Shown: positions 24,179 through 33,367 of the stretch, in pieces
How positions within the stretch are numbered: position 1 is the stretch's first letter
Layout of the letters: every line of letters starts with the position of its first letter
Notes under the pieces: generated by a model
What the model was told of the DNA's origin: nothing
Seen by the model: the letters and a program-made list of their open reading frames with translations, nothing else
Database searches by the model: none
Origin: Maritalea sp049801075
GTDB taxonomy: Bacteria > Pseudomonadota > Alphaproteobacteria > Rhizobiales > Devosiaceae
NCBI RefSeq assembly: GCF_049801075.1
Contig: NZ_JBNAGG010000003.1
Span: forward strand, 372,001 to 436,000
DNA length: 64,000 bases
Direction of reading: 5' to 3'
Position numbers and translations under genes: made by a program

Positions 24179-25633
24179 ACTGATCGTATGGAAAAAATCG
24201 CAATTTGTTGGTTTCGGCGTGACTTACGATTGGCGGACAATCCGGCGCTTTGTGCGGCGCTTGATCATGGTGTGCCAATTGTGCCGCTTTTCATCGATGA
24301 TCAGGGCAAGGGTGACCAACCTAAACAGGGCGGGGCATCCAATGTGTGGTTGCACCATAGTTTGGCTGCGCTGGACAAAGATCTCGGCGGCAAACTGACG
24401 CTTTTTCAGGGGCCGGCGCAAGATGTTTTTGAACATCTGAAGGCAACATATGAGATTGTTGCGGTGCATTGGAATCGCATGTACGAGCCTGCTGCGATCA
24501 CGCGGGACAAAGCGCTCAAACAATGGTTGGCGGATCAAAATATTGAAGTGCATAGCCATAATGGCACTTTGCTGTTTGAGCCTTGGACCATCGAGAAAAA
24601 AGATGGTGGCCCCTATAAAGTGTTCACGCCCTTTTACAAAAAGGGCTGTTTGAACGCGGCGCCTCCGCGTGCGCCATTACCGGCCCCTGATGAGCTAAAT
24701 CTATATGCGGACAAAGTTGCCGATGCGACGTCGCTTAGCGATTTGGACTTACTGCCAACCCGGGATTGGGGCGACATGATAGTTGATGGCTGGGACATTA
24801 GCGAGAAAGGCGCGCGCGAGCGCTGGGATCGCTTTGTCGAAGAAGGGCTCTATAATTATAAAGAGGGGCGCGATCGGCCGAGTAAGCCGTTTGTATCGCG
24901 CTTGTCGCCTTATTTGCATTTTGGTCAAATTTCGCCGCATCAATTGTGGGCCGCGTTGGACCATTATGATCAGGATCGAAATGTAGGACACTTCCGGTCC
25001 GAACTTGGATGGCGGGAGTTTTCGGCCTATCTGCTTTATCATTTTCCAAGCTTGCCGGAATCCAACTTTCAACCGCAATTTGAAGGGTTCACATGGGCGA
25101 AGGATGCGCGCCGTGTTCAAAGATGGCAGCAAGGCAAAACGGGCATTCCAATTGTGGATGCGGGCATGCGCGAACTTTGGACCACGGGCTATATGCACAA
25201 TCGCGTGCGCATGATTGTGGCGTCTTATCTCACCAAAAATTTGCGGCAAGATTGGCGCGACGGTTTGGCGTGGTTCGAGGATTGCTTGTTTGATGCGGAT
25301 TTGGCCAGCAACAGTGCGTCTTGGCAGTGGGTTGCGGGCACCGGGGCCGATGCAGCGCCTTATTTCCGTGTGTTTAATCCGGTTTTACAGGGCGAAAAGT
25401 TTGATCCCGAAGGGGACTATATTCGTGCCCATGTGCCTGAATTGCAGGATGTGCCAACGCGCTATTTATTTGCGCCGTGGGAGGCGCCGAAGGATATGCG
25501 CGAAAAATATGGGTTGGATGGATCAAAATATCCAGAACCGATGGTGGATTTAAAGCAATCACGTCAAGAAGCGTTGGCTGCCTATGAGGCGCACAAAAAT
25601 GCTCGCGCGGGCGCAAAAGAATCAGAAATCTGA
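24176..25633 (+). CDS. phrB: Deoxyribodipyrimidine photolyase / cryptochrome family
   Basis: Flavoprotein that uses blue light to split cyclobutane pyrimidine dimers. The N-terminal antenna domain starts ICWFRRDLRLADNPAL. The FAD-binding domain has SRLSPYLHFGQISPHQLW, WREFSAYLLYHFP, and the late block ASNSASWQWVAGTGADAAPYFRVFNP (split here as one conserved region near residue 380). WTTGYMHNRVRMIVASYL is also present. 485 residues, normal for class I CPD photolyase. The start is the TTG at 24176 with GAGGG upstream; an ATG four codons later (MEKIAICWF) is an alternative. It converges with the DUF1674 gene, overlapping by 12 bases. Confidence 0.93.
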   Translation: MTDRMEKIAICWFRRDLRLADNPALCAALDHGVPIVPLFIDDQGKGDQPKQGGASNVWLHHSLAALDKDLGGKLTLFQGPAQDVFEHLKATYEIVAVHWNRMYEPAAITRDKALKQWLADQNIEVHSHNGTLLFEPWTIEKKDGGPYKVFTPFYKKGCLNAAPPRAPLPAPDELNLYADKVADATSLSDLDLLPTRDWGDMIVDGWDISEKGARERWDRFVEEGLYNYKEGRDRPSKPFVSRLSPYLHFGQISPHQLWAALDHYDQDRNVGHFRSELGWREFSAYLLYHFPSLPESNFQPQFEGFTWAKDARRVQRWQQGKTGIPIVDAGMRELWTTGYMHNRVRMIVASYLTKNLRQDWRDGLAWFEDCLFDADLASNSASWQWVAGTGADAAPYFRVFNPVLQGEKFDPEGDYIRAHVPELQDVPTRYLFAPWEAPKDMREKYGLDGSKYPEPMVDLKQSRQEALAAYEAHKNARAGAKESEI

Positions 25634-25798
25634 GGCAATACCCTTATTTTCCCAATCGCCATAGCGCGCAGGGTCTGGACCCTTTTTGCCGTTGATTTCT
25701 TTCGGGGCCTGCTTTTGCTTCTGATCAATCTCTGCCCGGCGTGCTTGCGCTTCGGCCAAAGCTTGTTCAGCGATTTTTGGGTCAGGTTTTTTATCCAT
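25622..25798 (-). CDS. DUF1674 protein, SDHAF4-like succinate dehydrogenase assembly factor
   Basis: A 58-residue protein. The C-terminal signature GPDPARYGDWENKGIASDF, ending at the stop, is diagnostic of DUF1674. Eukaryotic SDHAF4 of the same family binds flavinated SdhA and protects it before complex II assembly. The N-terminal part is a charged, Lys/Gln/Ala-rich helix. GGGGATCG precedes the ATG. Its 3' end overlaps the photolyase 3' end by 12 bases on opposite strands. The sdh operon is 26 kb away in this window, so any partnership would act in trans. Confidence 0.88.
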   Translation of the reverse strand: MDKKPDPKIAEQALAEAQARRAEIDQKQKQAPKEINGKKGPDPARYGDWENKGIASDF

Positions 25799-25840
25799 TT
25801 TCGATCCCCTTCAATGTGCGCGGAGTTTATCAAGCCCCAT

Positions 25841-26473
25841 TTAGGGCGCAAGCAAAATTGTGTGTAACTTTATGTCCCAAGGCTGCGGATATATGGTTTG
25901 GACTTGGCAAAAATCAGCGCCAATCCCGATGGTGCGCGCTTGTGGGCGGCGCGCCAAGGTGCGGTCATAATAACCGCCGCCATTGCCCAAGCGATATTGC
26001 GCTGCATCCACGCCTAAGAGCGGCACGACAATAATGTCAGGGTCGAGCGGGGTCGTCGCGGTGGGGATGGGAATGTTGAAATGGCCCATCTGCATTTCAG
26101 ATTGTGGCGTCCAATGATGAAATTCAAGCGGCTGATGTTTGGCGGGCATTACGGGGAGCGCAAGGGTCGCGCCGCGCGCATGCATCGCGCTCATCCAATC
26201 GCGCAGGTCAAGCTCGCCGCGAATCGGCCAGTAGGCGGCGATGGTTTTGTCTTTCGGGTCGCCGATTGTTTGATCCAGCATCTGGCCGATTGTTGCGGCA
26301 GTGGTTCGGCGTGCGTCGAGCGAAATGGATTTGCGTTTGGCATAGAGCTCTTGGCGGGCGGCTTTTCGAAACCGCGTAACATCGCGCACCGTATCCGGGT
26401 CAACCACATGTCCATCCACCAATTGATGGCTCATGCAGCTATTTGAATCTGAGTTAGAAGGCGTATCCGTCAT
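25841..26473 (-). CDS. 5-formyltetrahydrofolate cyclo-ligase
   Basis: Converts 5-formyl-THF to 5,10-methenyl-THF using ATP. The N-terminal FRKAARQELYAKRKSI carries the basic ATP-contact segment. IAAYWPIRGELDLRDW lines the folate site, and the C-terminal LGNGGGYYDRTLARR is the family glycine motif. The start is uncertain: the ATG at 26473 is used here (about 210 residues), an ATG at 26434 would give 197, and a GTG at 26563 would give 240; none has a good ribosome binding site. It is divergent from the HtpX-like gene. Confidence 0.92.
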   Translation of the reverse strand: MTDTPSNSDSNSCMSHQLVDGHVVDPDTVRDVTRFRKAARQELYAKRKSISLDARRTTAATIGQMLDQTIGDPKDKTIAAYWPIRGELDLRDWMSAMHARGATLALPVMPAKHQPLEFHHWTPQSEMQMGHFNIPIPTATTPLDPDIIVVPLLGVDAAQYRLGNGGGYYDRTLARRPQARTIGIGADFCQVQTIYPQPWDIKLHTILLAP

Positions 26474-26613
26474 GTGAAAGGCGCAGTCCTTTGCGATGGG
26501 TGCCGCAGTTTGGGCACAATAGAGGGTGAAATATAGTGAGGCAAATTTTCCGCCTGCGTGCACTTGCCACAGGGCGTAAACATGCCCATTTAAAGGTCTG
26601 AAAGGAATTTCAA

Positions 26614-27615
26614 ATGTTGAATGCGATCAGAACCACATTTTTGCTGGCGGTTTTAACCGGGTTGTTTATGGCGATTGGTTTCGTCATCGGCGGCAAGGGC
26701 GGCATGATGCTGGCACTTTTGATGGCCTTGATGATGAATTTATTCTCATTTTGGAATTCCGATAAGATCGTTTTGCGGATGCAAAACGCGCAAGCCATTA
26801 GCTATAAGCAATCGCCGGACCTTCACGAAATGGTGGGGCGACTTTCAGAAAATGCAGGTATTCCCGCACCGCAAATCTATTTGATTCAAAGCGATCAGCC
26901 CAATGCGTTTGCGACAGGGCGTAACCCGGAAAATGCGGCAGTGGCTGTTTCGACGGGCCTGATCAAACGCCTCAGCTATGATGAGATTGAAGGTGTGGTG
27001 GCGCACGAATTGGCGCATATTCGTTCGCGGGACACATTGACCATGACGATTACGGCCACATTGGCTGGTGCCATTTCCATGTTGGCCCAGTTTGGTTTGT
27101 TTTTCGGTGCGCGAAACAACAACTCGCCTATTGGCCCCATTGGCTCCATCTTGATGGTGATTGTAGCGCCGCTGGCGGCATTGCTGGTGCAAATGGCCGT
27201 GAGCCGCGTGCGTGAGTATGAAGCTGACCGTGATGGCGCAGAAATTTGTGGCAATCCGGAAGCGTTGGCGAGAGCGCTGGATAAGATTGCCAATCATGCC
27301 AAACAGATCGCCAACACACAGGCGCGTCGCTCTCCGGGCATGGCGCATATGTACATCATCAATCCATTGGTGGGGCAGCGCGGTGACAATTGGTTTTCCA
27401 CGCACCCAAATGTGAAAAACCGGATAGCGGCGCTGATGGATATGGCAAAAAAACAACCATCTGAACAAAATGATCAATGGCCCCGTTCTCGCCATATTGA
27501 ACGGCAACAAACGGCCAACACAAATGGCAACGTTTCATCCAGCGGATGGCGGGTGCCGCAAACTTCGCGCGATAGACGCGAGACGAAAAACACTTCTAAA
27601 GGGCCCTGGGGTTAA
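26614..27615 (+). CDS. htpX: HtpX-like M48 membrane zinc metalloprotease
   Basis: Membrane-bound protease of the M48B family, which degrades misfolded membrane proteins. Two membrane segments open the protein (about 4-20 and 25-45). The zinc motif HELAH occurs near residue 131 in VVAHELAHIRSRDTL, and the third ligand is the glutamate in YEADRDGAEICG near 209. Two further hydrophobic segments lie between. The C terminus beyond FSTHPNVKNRIAAL is an extra low-complexity tail. 333 residues. AAAGGAA precedes the ATG. It lies six bases before rsmB. Confidence 0.93.
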   Translation: MLNAIRTTFLLAVLTGLFMAIGFVIGGKGGMMLALLMALMMNLFSFWNSDKIVLRMQNAQAISYKQSPDLHEMVGRLSENAGIPAPQIYLIQSDQPNAFATGRNPENAAVAVSTGLIKRLSYDEIEGVVAHELAHIRSRDTLTMTITATLAGAISMLAQFGLFFGARNNNSPIGPIGSILMVIVAPLAALLVQMAVSRVREYEADRDGAEICGNPEALARALDKIANHAKQIANTQARRSPGMAHMYIINPLVGQRGDNWFSTHPNVKNRIAALMDMAKKQPSEQNDQWPRSRHIERQQTANTNGNVSSSGWRVPQTSRDRRETKNTSKGPWG

Positions 27616-27621
27616 AACAAT

Positions 27622-28932
27622 ATGTCAGCAAGAAGCAATACCGCCGGATTAGATGTTCGGCGGGCTGCGGCGCAGCGCCTGCAATTGGTGTTGACCGGCG
27701 CCCCCTTTATTCCTTTTGGGTTGGGTGATTTTGAAGATGGCCGCGAACGCGGCCTAGCCAATCGGCTCGTGACCGTTGCGTTGCGTCGCCATGGGCAAAT
27801 CAACAAGGTGTTGGATCAGGTGCTTGAAAAAGGCACGCCGAAACGCGCCGGTTTGTTTGAACCGGCCATGCGTATCGGCATCGCCCAACTTTTGTTTATG
27901 CCTGAATTGGGTGCCCATGCGGCGCTACATTTGGCCGTTGAAACCATCAAACGAGATCGTCGCGCATCGCGTTTTGCCAAACTGGCCAACGCTGCATTGC
28001 GCACTGTGCAGCGAGATGCGGCCAGCTGGCCGCTACGGGCGCAAGATTTGCTGCCCGAATGGATGTTTAAACGCTGGACCAAACGGTATGGCGAGACCCA
28101 GGCACTTAAGATGGCGGAATTGTTGTTGGAACAACCGCCACTCGATTTGGTGTTCAAAAATGGCGTGATCCCACAAGAAGGCGCGGATGGCTTTGATGGT
28201 TTAGCAGCGCTTTTGCCGCAAAGCTATCGGCTGGCCACGCGTGACGTGACCGTGGCCGATCTGCCAGCCTATGAAGAGGGGCAGTGGTGGGTGCAGGATT
28301 TGAGCTCCACTTTGCCGGCCCGTCTGGTCGGGTCTTTGGTGGGAAAAAATGTGCTCGATTTGTGCGCTGCGCCGGGTGGTAAAACGGCCCAGCTTTGTGA
28401 TTTGGGCGGGTTGGTGACCGCGGTCGAAATTGAAAAAGACCGCTTGGTTCGCCTGCGCAGCAATCTTGAACGGCTGAATTTTCACGCCAAGATGGTGGAA
28501 GCAGACGCAACTCAGCTCGACGGTGCGGATGAATATGATGTGGTGTTGCTTGACGCGCCTTGCAGCGCAACGGGCACTTATCGACGGCACCCCGAAGTGT
28601 TGTGGCATCGCAAGGAGCGCGATTTTACCCAACGGGCAGAGCTGCAATCGCAAATGTTGGCGGCGGCAGCCAAGAAGGTGGCTAATGGTGGACAGCTTAT
28701 CTATTGCACCTGTTCTTTGGAGCCTGAAGAGGGCGAAAACCAAATCAAACAATTCTTAGATAAGAATGGTGATTTCGAGCTTTCGCCCGTGCAAGCGAAA
28801 GAGTTGGATGGCTGGACCGGTCCAATTGATGTAAACGGTTATGTGCGGGCCTTGCCCTGCCTAGAATTGCCCAATGGATGTGCCGGGGGTACGGACGGTT
28901 TTTTTGCGGCACGCTTGCAACGCGTGGCATAA
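27622..28932 (+). CDS. rsmB: RsmB-like 16S rRNA cytosine-C5 methyltransferase
   Basis: Methylates a cytosine of 16S rRNA (m5C967 in E. coli) using S-adenosylmethionine. The N-terminal NusB-like RNA-binding domain (about 1-140) is followed by the Rossmann methyltransferase. The SAM motif VLDLCAAPGGKTAQL is near residue 245. The two catalytic-cycle cysteines are in DAPCSATGTYRRHPEVLW and YCTCSLEPEEGE. 436 residues. It follows htpX and precedes the heparinase-family gene, an arrangement common in Rhizobiales. Confidence 0.94.
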   Translation: MSARSNTAGLDVRRAAAQRLQLVLTGAPFIPFGLGDFEDGRERGLANRLVTVALRRHGQINKVLDQVLEKGTPKRAGLFEPAMRIGIAQLLFMPELGAHAALHLAVETIKRDRRASRFAKLANAALRTVQRDAASWPLRAQDLLPEWMFKRWTKRYGETQALKMAELLLEQPPLDLVFKNGVIPQEGADGFDGLAALLPQSYRLATRDVTVADLPAYEEGQWWVQDLSSTLPARLVGSLVGKNVLDLCAAPGGKTAQLCDLGGLVTAVEIEKDRLVRLRSNLERLNFHAKMVEADATQLDGADEYDVVLLDAPCSATGTYRRHPEVLWHRKERDFTQRAELQSQMLAAAAKKVANGGQLIYCTCSLEPEEGENQIKQFLDKNGDFELSPVQAKELDGWTGPIDVNGYVRALPCLELPNGCAGGTDGFFAARLQRVA

Positions 28933-28984
28933 TCACGGCGGTTTTTCCTAAAATCTGTTCGAAACGCATTTTGGGGGTCCATAG

Positions 28985-30694
28985 TTGGGCCCGCAAATGC
29001 TATCCTACTGGTTGAAAACAGAATTCGGGGGTTTCGTCTTGGTCTTTGCGGCGGGGCAAATTTCAAAGCGTACATTTGCGGCTGTGATGGATTCGTTCGT
29101 AACGAGTCCACTGTTCCGTTGGACATGGTCCAACGTGCATATTGGCGTTGTTGCGCCTAAATTTGTCGAAGTACGTGCAGCAGATCATTTCAGCATCATT
29201 GATATGATGGCGGGCCGCTATGTGCTGGGCAGTCGGCATGTGGATACGCAGGGCATCAGCCCGTTTGCTGTGCAACATGCGTCGCCACAATGGCTGCATG
29301 AACTGCACTGTTTCTCCTGGCTTTATCACTTTGCTGCGGCCCGTGATGAGGGTGAAAAGCGTTTTGCGATGACGTTGGCGCTTGATTGGATTGCCCGTTA
29401 TGACAATTACGATCCAACAGTTTGGAGCCGCGCCACCACCGCACAGCGCGTGATCAATTGGATCAAGCATTTCGAAGTGCTGACCTATGGTGCGAATGAA
29501 AATCAGCGGGAAGCGATTGTGTCGTCGCTGTCGCGGCAAATTCAATCGCTTGAAGTGCGCAAGAATTTTGAAACACAACCCCATGTGCAGGCCTCTATCG
29601 AAGTGGCCTTGTTGGGCGCTGCCGTTTCACTGGGTCGGGACACCGAAGATATCAGCCAAATGATTGATCGGCTCAACCGGACGCTGGAAGCGCAATTGAG
29701 TGACTTCGGGATGCACCTTTCCCGGTCGGGCGCGGTGCATTTCGACTTGCTTTTGAATCTGGTAAGCTTAAGGCAGGGACTGGCCACTTTTTCGCCTGAA
29801 GGGGCGAAAAAATTCATGGCGATCACCCGCAAAATGTATGCGGCGCTTGGTGGCTTGACCCTGAGCAATGGCGATTTGGCCTATTTCAACACGACGGGTC
29901 AGATTTCACATGAAGACAGTTTGGCGCTTGCCGCCCGCAGCGCCACCAAAACTGTTTTTGGCGAATCGCGAATGTTGGCGGGATTTGGCGTTTTGCTGGG
30001 TGAAGAGTCGAAGCTGATTGCGGACAGTGGGCATAAGCCAGAGCCCGGCATTGATGAATTTATGATGGCGGGTGCGGGAAGTTTTGAATTTTCGCACCGC
30101 AATGATTTGATTGTGGGCAATTGCGGCCCCGGCAATGCGGATATGGGCGAGGACGCACTTTTGTTCAGCCTGCCGGCCGCACATTCAGCATTGGAGTTGG
30201 ATTATCAAGCCGAGGCGCCATTCTCCAATAAGAAGCTGATCGAGCATTATATCGCGGCAAATGGCGATGGCCCCATGTGGCTGGATTCTGAAGAAAATAG
30301 CCTGATCTTTGAAAATCGTGGCTATGAAGAACTGACGGGCGTGCAGCATAAAAGAGTGCTGACTGTGATCCCCAACCAAGGCGACGCGCTTGTTGGGCAA
30401 GATATTTTGGCCTGTGATTTGGCGCATAATAATGCGCCGGACCACTTTTTGCTGCGCTTCCATTTGGGCTTGGGCGTATATGCGGAGCTCAACGAATCCG
30501 CAAATATGGTTGAGTTGACGCTGCGGTCTGGCATGAAATGGCGGTTCCTTTTTGAGGGGGCGAATGTGATGATCGAAGCGAGCGCCCGCCAAAATCTGCG
30601 CACAGGCTTAACCCCTATTCAGCAAATTGTGCTTTATGGCACCGTGCAGCCGCATATTGATGTGGCATGGTCTTTTGTGCCGGAAGGGCGATAA
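28985..30694 (+). CDS. Heparinase II/III family protein
   Basis: A polysaccharide-lyase-like protein. An alpha/alpha-barrel-like N-terminal half (FSWLYHFAAARDEGEKRF and following helices) precedes a C-terminal beta-sandwich resembling heparinase II/III-like domains. No signal peptide is obvious. The polysaccharide substrate is unknown. In Rhizobiales a member of this family regularly sits between rsmB and purH, so a conserved envelope function is likely but unproven. The start may be the TTG at 28985 or the ATG at 28997. About 569 residues. Confidence 0.82.
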   Translation: MGPQMLSYWLKTEFGGFVLVFAAGQISKRTFAAVMDSFVTSPLFRWTWSNVHIGVVAPKFVEVRAADHFSIIDMMAGRYVLGSRHVDTQGISPFAVQHASPQWLHELHCFSWLYHFAAARDEGEKRFAMTLALDWIARYDNYDPTVWSRATTAQRVINWIKHFEVLTYGANENQREAIVSSLSRQIQSLEVRKNFETQPHVQASIEVALLGAAVSLGRDTEDISQMIDRLNRTLEAQLSDFGMHLSRSGAVHFDLLLNLVSLRQGLATFSPEGAKKFMAITRKMYAALGGLTLSNGDLAYFNTTGQISHEDSLALAARSATKTVFGESRMLAGFGVLLGEESKLIADSGHKPEPGIDEFMMAGAGSFEFSHRNDLIVGNCGPGNADMGEDALLFSLPAAHSALELDYQAEAPFSNKKLIEHYIAANGDGPMWLDSEENSLIFENRGYEELTGVQHKRVLTVIPNQGDALVGQDILACDLAHNNAPDHFLLRFHLGLGVYAELNESANMVELTLRSGMKWRFLFEGANVMIEASARQNLRTGLTPIQQIVLYGTVQPHIDVAWSFVPEGR

Positions 30695-30844
30695 ACGGTC
30701 TGTTTCCGTTAGCTTTGGGCAAAAATGGCCGAAAGTGGTTCCAAAATTGTCCAGTCCGTGCTAGCGAGACCGCGAATTTTATGCGTTGTGGTTTCAGGCT
30801 GCGATGCAAATTCTGACCAAGCGCACTAGATTGGGGGTCGAAAC

Positions 30845-32419
30845 GTGACCATGAAACGCGCCTTACTTTCTGTATCCGACAAATCCGGCATTGCTGATTT
30901 CGCACGTGGGTTGGTGGCTCAAGGGATTGAGCTGGTTTCCACTGGCGGCACACGCAAATTGTTGGAAGAAGAGCAAATCCCGGTGATTGATATTGCCGAA
31001 CTGACCGGCTTTCCTGAGATGATGGATGGACGGGTGAAAACACTTCACCCGAAAGTGCATGGCGGGCTTTTGGGCGTTCGCGACAATGAAAATCACAAGA
31101 GCGCGATGCGGATTCATCAGATTTCGCCAATCGATCTGGTGGTGGTCAATCTTTACCCATTTGCGGAGACCGTGAAATCCGGTGCTGATTACGACACGGT
31201 GATCGAGAATATCGACATTGGTGGCCCAGCGATGATCCGCTCTGCCGCGAAAAACCATGCGTTCGTCACCGTTGTGGTTGACCCTTCCGATTATGACAAT
31301 GTGCTGGAGCAGATCGCCTCTGAAGAGGGGATCAATCTTGCGACACGCAAAAAGCTGGCGGCGAAAGCCTATGCCCGCACTGCAGCTTATGATTCCGCGA
31401 TTTCCAACTGGTTCGCCAAAGTGCTGGAAAATGGCGATATGGCCTATCGTAGTTTTGCTGGCAAGTTGGACCAGGTGATGCGCTATGGCGAAAACCCGCA
31501 CCAATGGGCCGCTTTTTATAAAGATGGCTCGGAGCGTTGCGGCGTGGCCAGCGCAGAGCAGGTGCAAGGCAAAGCGCTTTCCTATAACAATATCAATGAT
31601 ACGGATGCAGCATTTGAATTGGTTTCGGAATTTGATCCGAAAGATAGCGCAGCTGTTGCGATCATCAAACATGCGAACCCGTGCGGTGTTGGTTTGGGCG
31701 CTGATTTGGCAGAAGCTTATGACAAGGCTTTAGCTTGTGATCCAGTGTCAGCCTTTGGCGGCATTGTGGCGCTGAACAAAGAGATTGATGAAGATGTGGC
31801 GAAAAAAATCATCGAGGTGTTTACCGAAGTGATTATCGCACCTTCTGCAACGCCGCAGGCTTTGGCCATTTTCGAAAAGAAAAAGAATTTGCGCTTGTTG
31901 CTGACCGGTGGATTGGCCGATGTGAAGGCAGATGGGCTTACCGTTAAATCAGTGTCTGGCGGCATGTTGGTGCAATCACGCGACAATAAGAGCGTGCATG
32001 ATTGTGAGCTGAAAGTGGTGACCAAACGTCAGCCGACCGAGAAGGAAATGGCAGATTTGAAAATTGCCGCGATTGTGGCGAAACACGTCAAATCAAATGC
32101 GATTATCTACGCCAAAGAAGGTGCAACGGTTGGCATTGGTGCAGGGCAAATGAGCCGTGTCGATTCGGCCCGCATTGCACACCGCAAATCTAAAGATGCG
32201 GCCAAGGCACAAAAGATCAAAGGCGCATTGACCGCTGAATCTGTGGTGGCTTCTGATGCGTTCTTCCCGTTTGCTGACGGTTTGCTTTCAGCCATCGAAG
32301 CGGGCGCGACTGCGGTGATTCAGCCGGGTGGTTCTATCCGTGATGATGAAGTGATTGCGGCAGCCGATGAGGCCGGCATCGCGATGGTCTTTACCGGAAT
32401 GCGTCACTTCCGGCACTAA
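30845..32419 (+). CDS. purH: Bifunctional AICAR formyltransferase / IMP cyclohydrolase
   Basis: Carries out the last two steps of IMP synthesis. The N-terminal MGS-like cyclohydrolase domain begins ALLSVSDKSGIADFA and contains TGFPEMMDGRVKTLHPKVHG. The AICAR transformylase domain has YGENPHQWAAFY, VAIIKHANPCGVGLG and GIGAGQMSRVDSARIA. 524 residues, full length. The GTG at 30845 is used, with an ATG two codons on. The 150-base leader shows no riboswitch I can recognise. A terminator follows at 32441. Confidence 0.97.
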   Translation: MTMKRALLSVSDKSGIADFARGLVAQGIELVSTGGTRKLLEEEQIPVIDIAELTGFPEMMDGRVKTLHPKVHGGLLGVRDNENHKSAMRIHQISPIDLVVVNLYPFAETVKSGADYDTVIENIDIGGPAMIRSAAKNHAFVTVVVDPSDYDNVLEQIASEEGINLATRKKLAAKAYARTAAYDSAISNWFAKVLENGDMAYRSFAGKLDQVMRYGENPHQWAAFYKDGSERCGVASAEQVQGKALSYNNINDTDAAFELVSEFDPKDSAAVAIIKHANPCGVGLGADLAEAYDKALACDPVSAFGGIVALNKEIDEDVAKKIIEVFTEVIIAPSATPQALAIFEKKKNLRLLLTGGLADVKADGLTVKSVSGGMLVQSRDNKSVHDCELKVVTKRQPTEKEMADLKIAAIVAKHVKSNAIIYAKEGATVGIGAGQMSRVDSARIAHRKSKDAAKAQKIKGALTAESVVASDAFFPFADGLLSAIEAGATAVIQPGGSIRDDEVIAAADEAGIAMVFTGMRHFRH

Positions 32420-32440
32420 ATGTGATTTGAGTTTTAAGTG

Positions 32441-32473
32441 AATGGCGGTGCGTTTTTGCGCCGCCATTTTTAT
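32441..32473 (+). terminator. purH terminator
   Basis: AATGGCGGTGC and GCGCCGCCATT form an 11-bp stem (one G-T pair) with a T-rich loop and the tail TTTTTATTT, 21 bases past the purH stop. Confidence 0.92.
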
Positions 32474-32511
32474 TTGTGGGGGGCAAAGTTTGCTTGGCAT
32501 TCTTGTTTTTT

Positions 32512-32638
32512 GCCGCCACCGGTCGCTTCGCTCGCATTTTTTGTCCTCGCGCCGGACAGGCTGGCCCCGGCACCTCCGGTTTTTTTACGTGCCGCCGTCG
32601 TTCGCTATGCTCACTACCCCGGCATCCCCGCCGATTGA
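32512..32638. repeat. Dispersed GC-rich intergenic repeat, copy A
   Basis: A modular element of about 127 bp. Its left part GCCGCCACCGGTCGCT, middle CAGGCTGGC, and right part with GCCGCCGTCG, CTACCCCGGCATCC and CCGCCGATTG recur in the same order in copy B at 34019. It lies just after the purH terminator. It is much richer in C and G than its surroundings, and no convincing gene is present in it. Confidence 0.8.
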
Positions 32639-32673
32639 TGCCCTTCATGAATGATGTGCCGATTAGCGGGTGG

Positions 32674-32697
32674 AGGGCTGAACCGTGGTTCAGCCCT
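32674..32697 (-). terminator. Hairpin after the secreted-protein gene
   Basis: AGGGCTGAACC and GGTTCAGCCCT form a perfect 11-bp stem with a two-base loop just past the stop at 32705. No T run follows, so termination is possible but not certain. Confidence 0.5.
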
Positions 32698-32704
32698 GCG
32701 CAAA

Positions 32705-33253
32705 TTAAGGCTGATAGTCAATCGGCTCGTTTTCACAGCTAAAATCAAAGGCCATATCGTCCGCCAATTGGCTGGCGATTTCGTTGGCGTTTTTGTATTT
32801 GCGGGCATCAACGCGGGCGATTTGGCAGGTGTTGCCTTGTTCAATTTTGGTCACAACAAGGGTCTGGCCTTCGGGGCCGCCTTCATTGTCTGTGTAATAG
32901 CGTAAGATGGTGGCGTAGGGGCGCCAATCGCCTGTGCGGTTGGTGATCCGCCATTCGATTTTTGCGCCAATGGTGTTGAATTGAGGCAGGGTTTGGTGGG
33001 CGGCCCGTTCGTTCACAGCGTTGAGGCCGTAGCTAACGAAAAAGCGAAGATCGCCTTCAGCAATCATCACCGGTATGCCGCGCCAGCCAGGGCAGGCAAA
33101 GGTGGCACCAAAATCATCTGCGTTGATGACAGTGCAATTGTTTAGATCTGTGTCCGTATACGCTACGTCTATATCAGCTGCGAATGCGCTTGCGCCTAAG
33201 GCCAGGCCCATAAAAGTTGAAAGCGCCACGCGCAGTGCCTGTTTTTGCGCCAT
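32705..33253 (-). CDS. Secreted hypothetical protein
   Basis: I do not recognise the family. The start at 33253 is supported by GGAGGAGATT just upstream. A signal peptide (AQKQALRVALSTFMGLALG) ends in ASAFA-AD near residue 25. The mature part of about 155 residues has three cysteines that could form disulfides and an aromatic-rich middle (RPYATILRYYTDNEGG). It is probably periplasmic. The gene stands alone and converges with the repeat region after purH. Confidence 0.75.
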   Translation of the reverse strand: MAQKQALRVALSTFMGLALGASAFAADIDVAYTDTDLNNCTVINADDFGATFACPGWRGIPVMIAEGDLRFFVSYGLNAVNERAAHQTLPQFNTIGAKIEWRITNRTGDWRPYATILRYYTDNEGGPEGQTLVVTKIEQGNTCQIARVDARKYKNANEIASQLADDMAFDFSCENEPIDYQP

Positions 33254-33367
33254 AATCTCCTCCAAAATTAAATCAAAGCATCTGTTGGCGCTGATTATGA
33301 CTTGCAATCAGGGCGAGGGCTAGGCATTAGTGCAGGCAATTGTTCAATATGACCGATGGAGACCATG

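Noticed and set aside
26435..26613. 6S RNA upstream of the 5-formyltetrahydrofolate cyclo-ligase gene
   Set aside because: 6S RNA is often found at this place, and GCCCTGTGG is present, but the matching 3' strand needed for the long rod with a central bubble is absent.
30695..30844. Riboswitch (for example ZTP) in the purH leader
   Set aside because: The conserved blocks of the ZTP motif were looked for and not found; no stable conserved architecture could be recognised.
32442..32742. Overlapping ORFs through the repeat after purH (with FAMLTTPASPPID-like ends)
   Set aside because: They translate the dispersed repeat; similar peptides appear at 34100 because the DNA repeats. No ribosome binding site or independent gene features.
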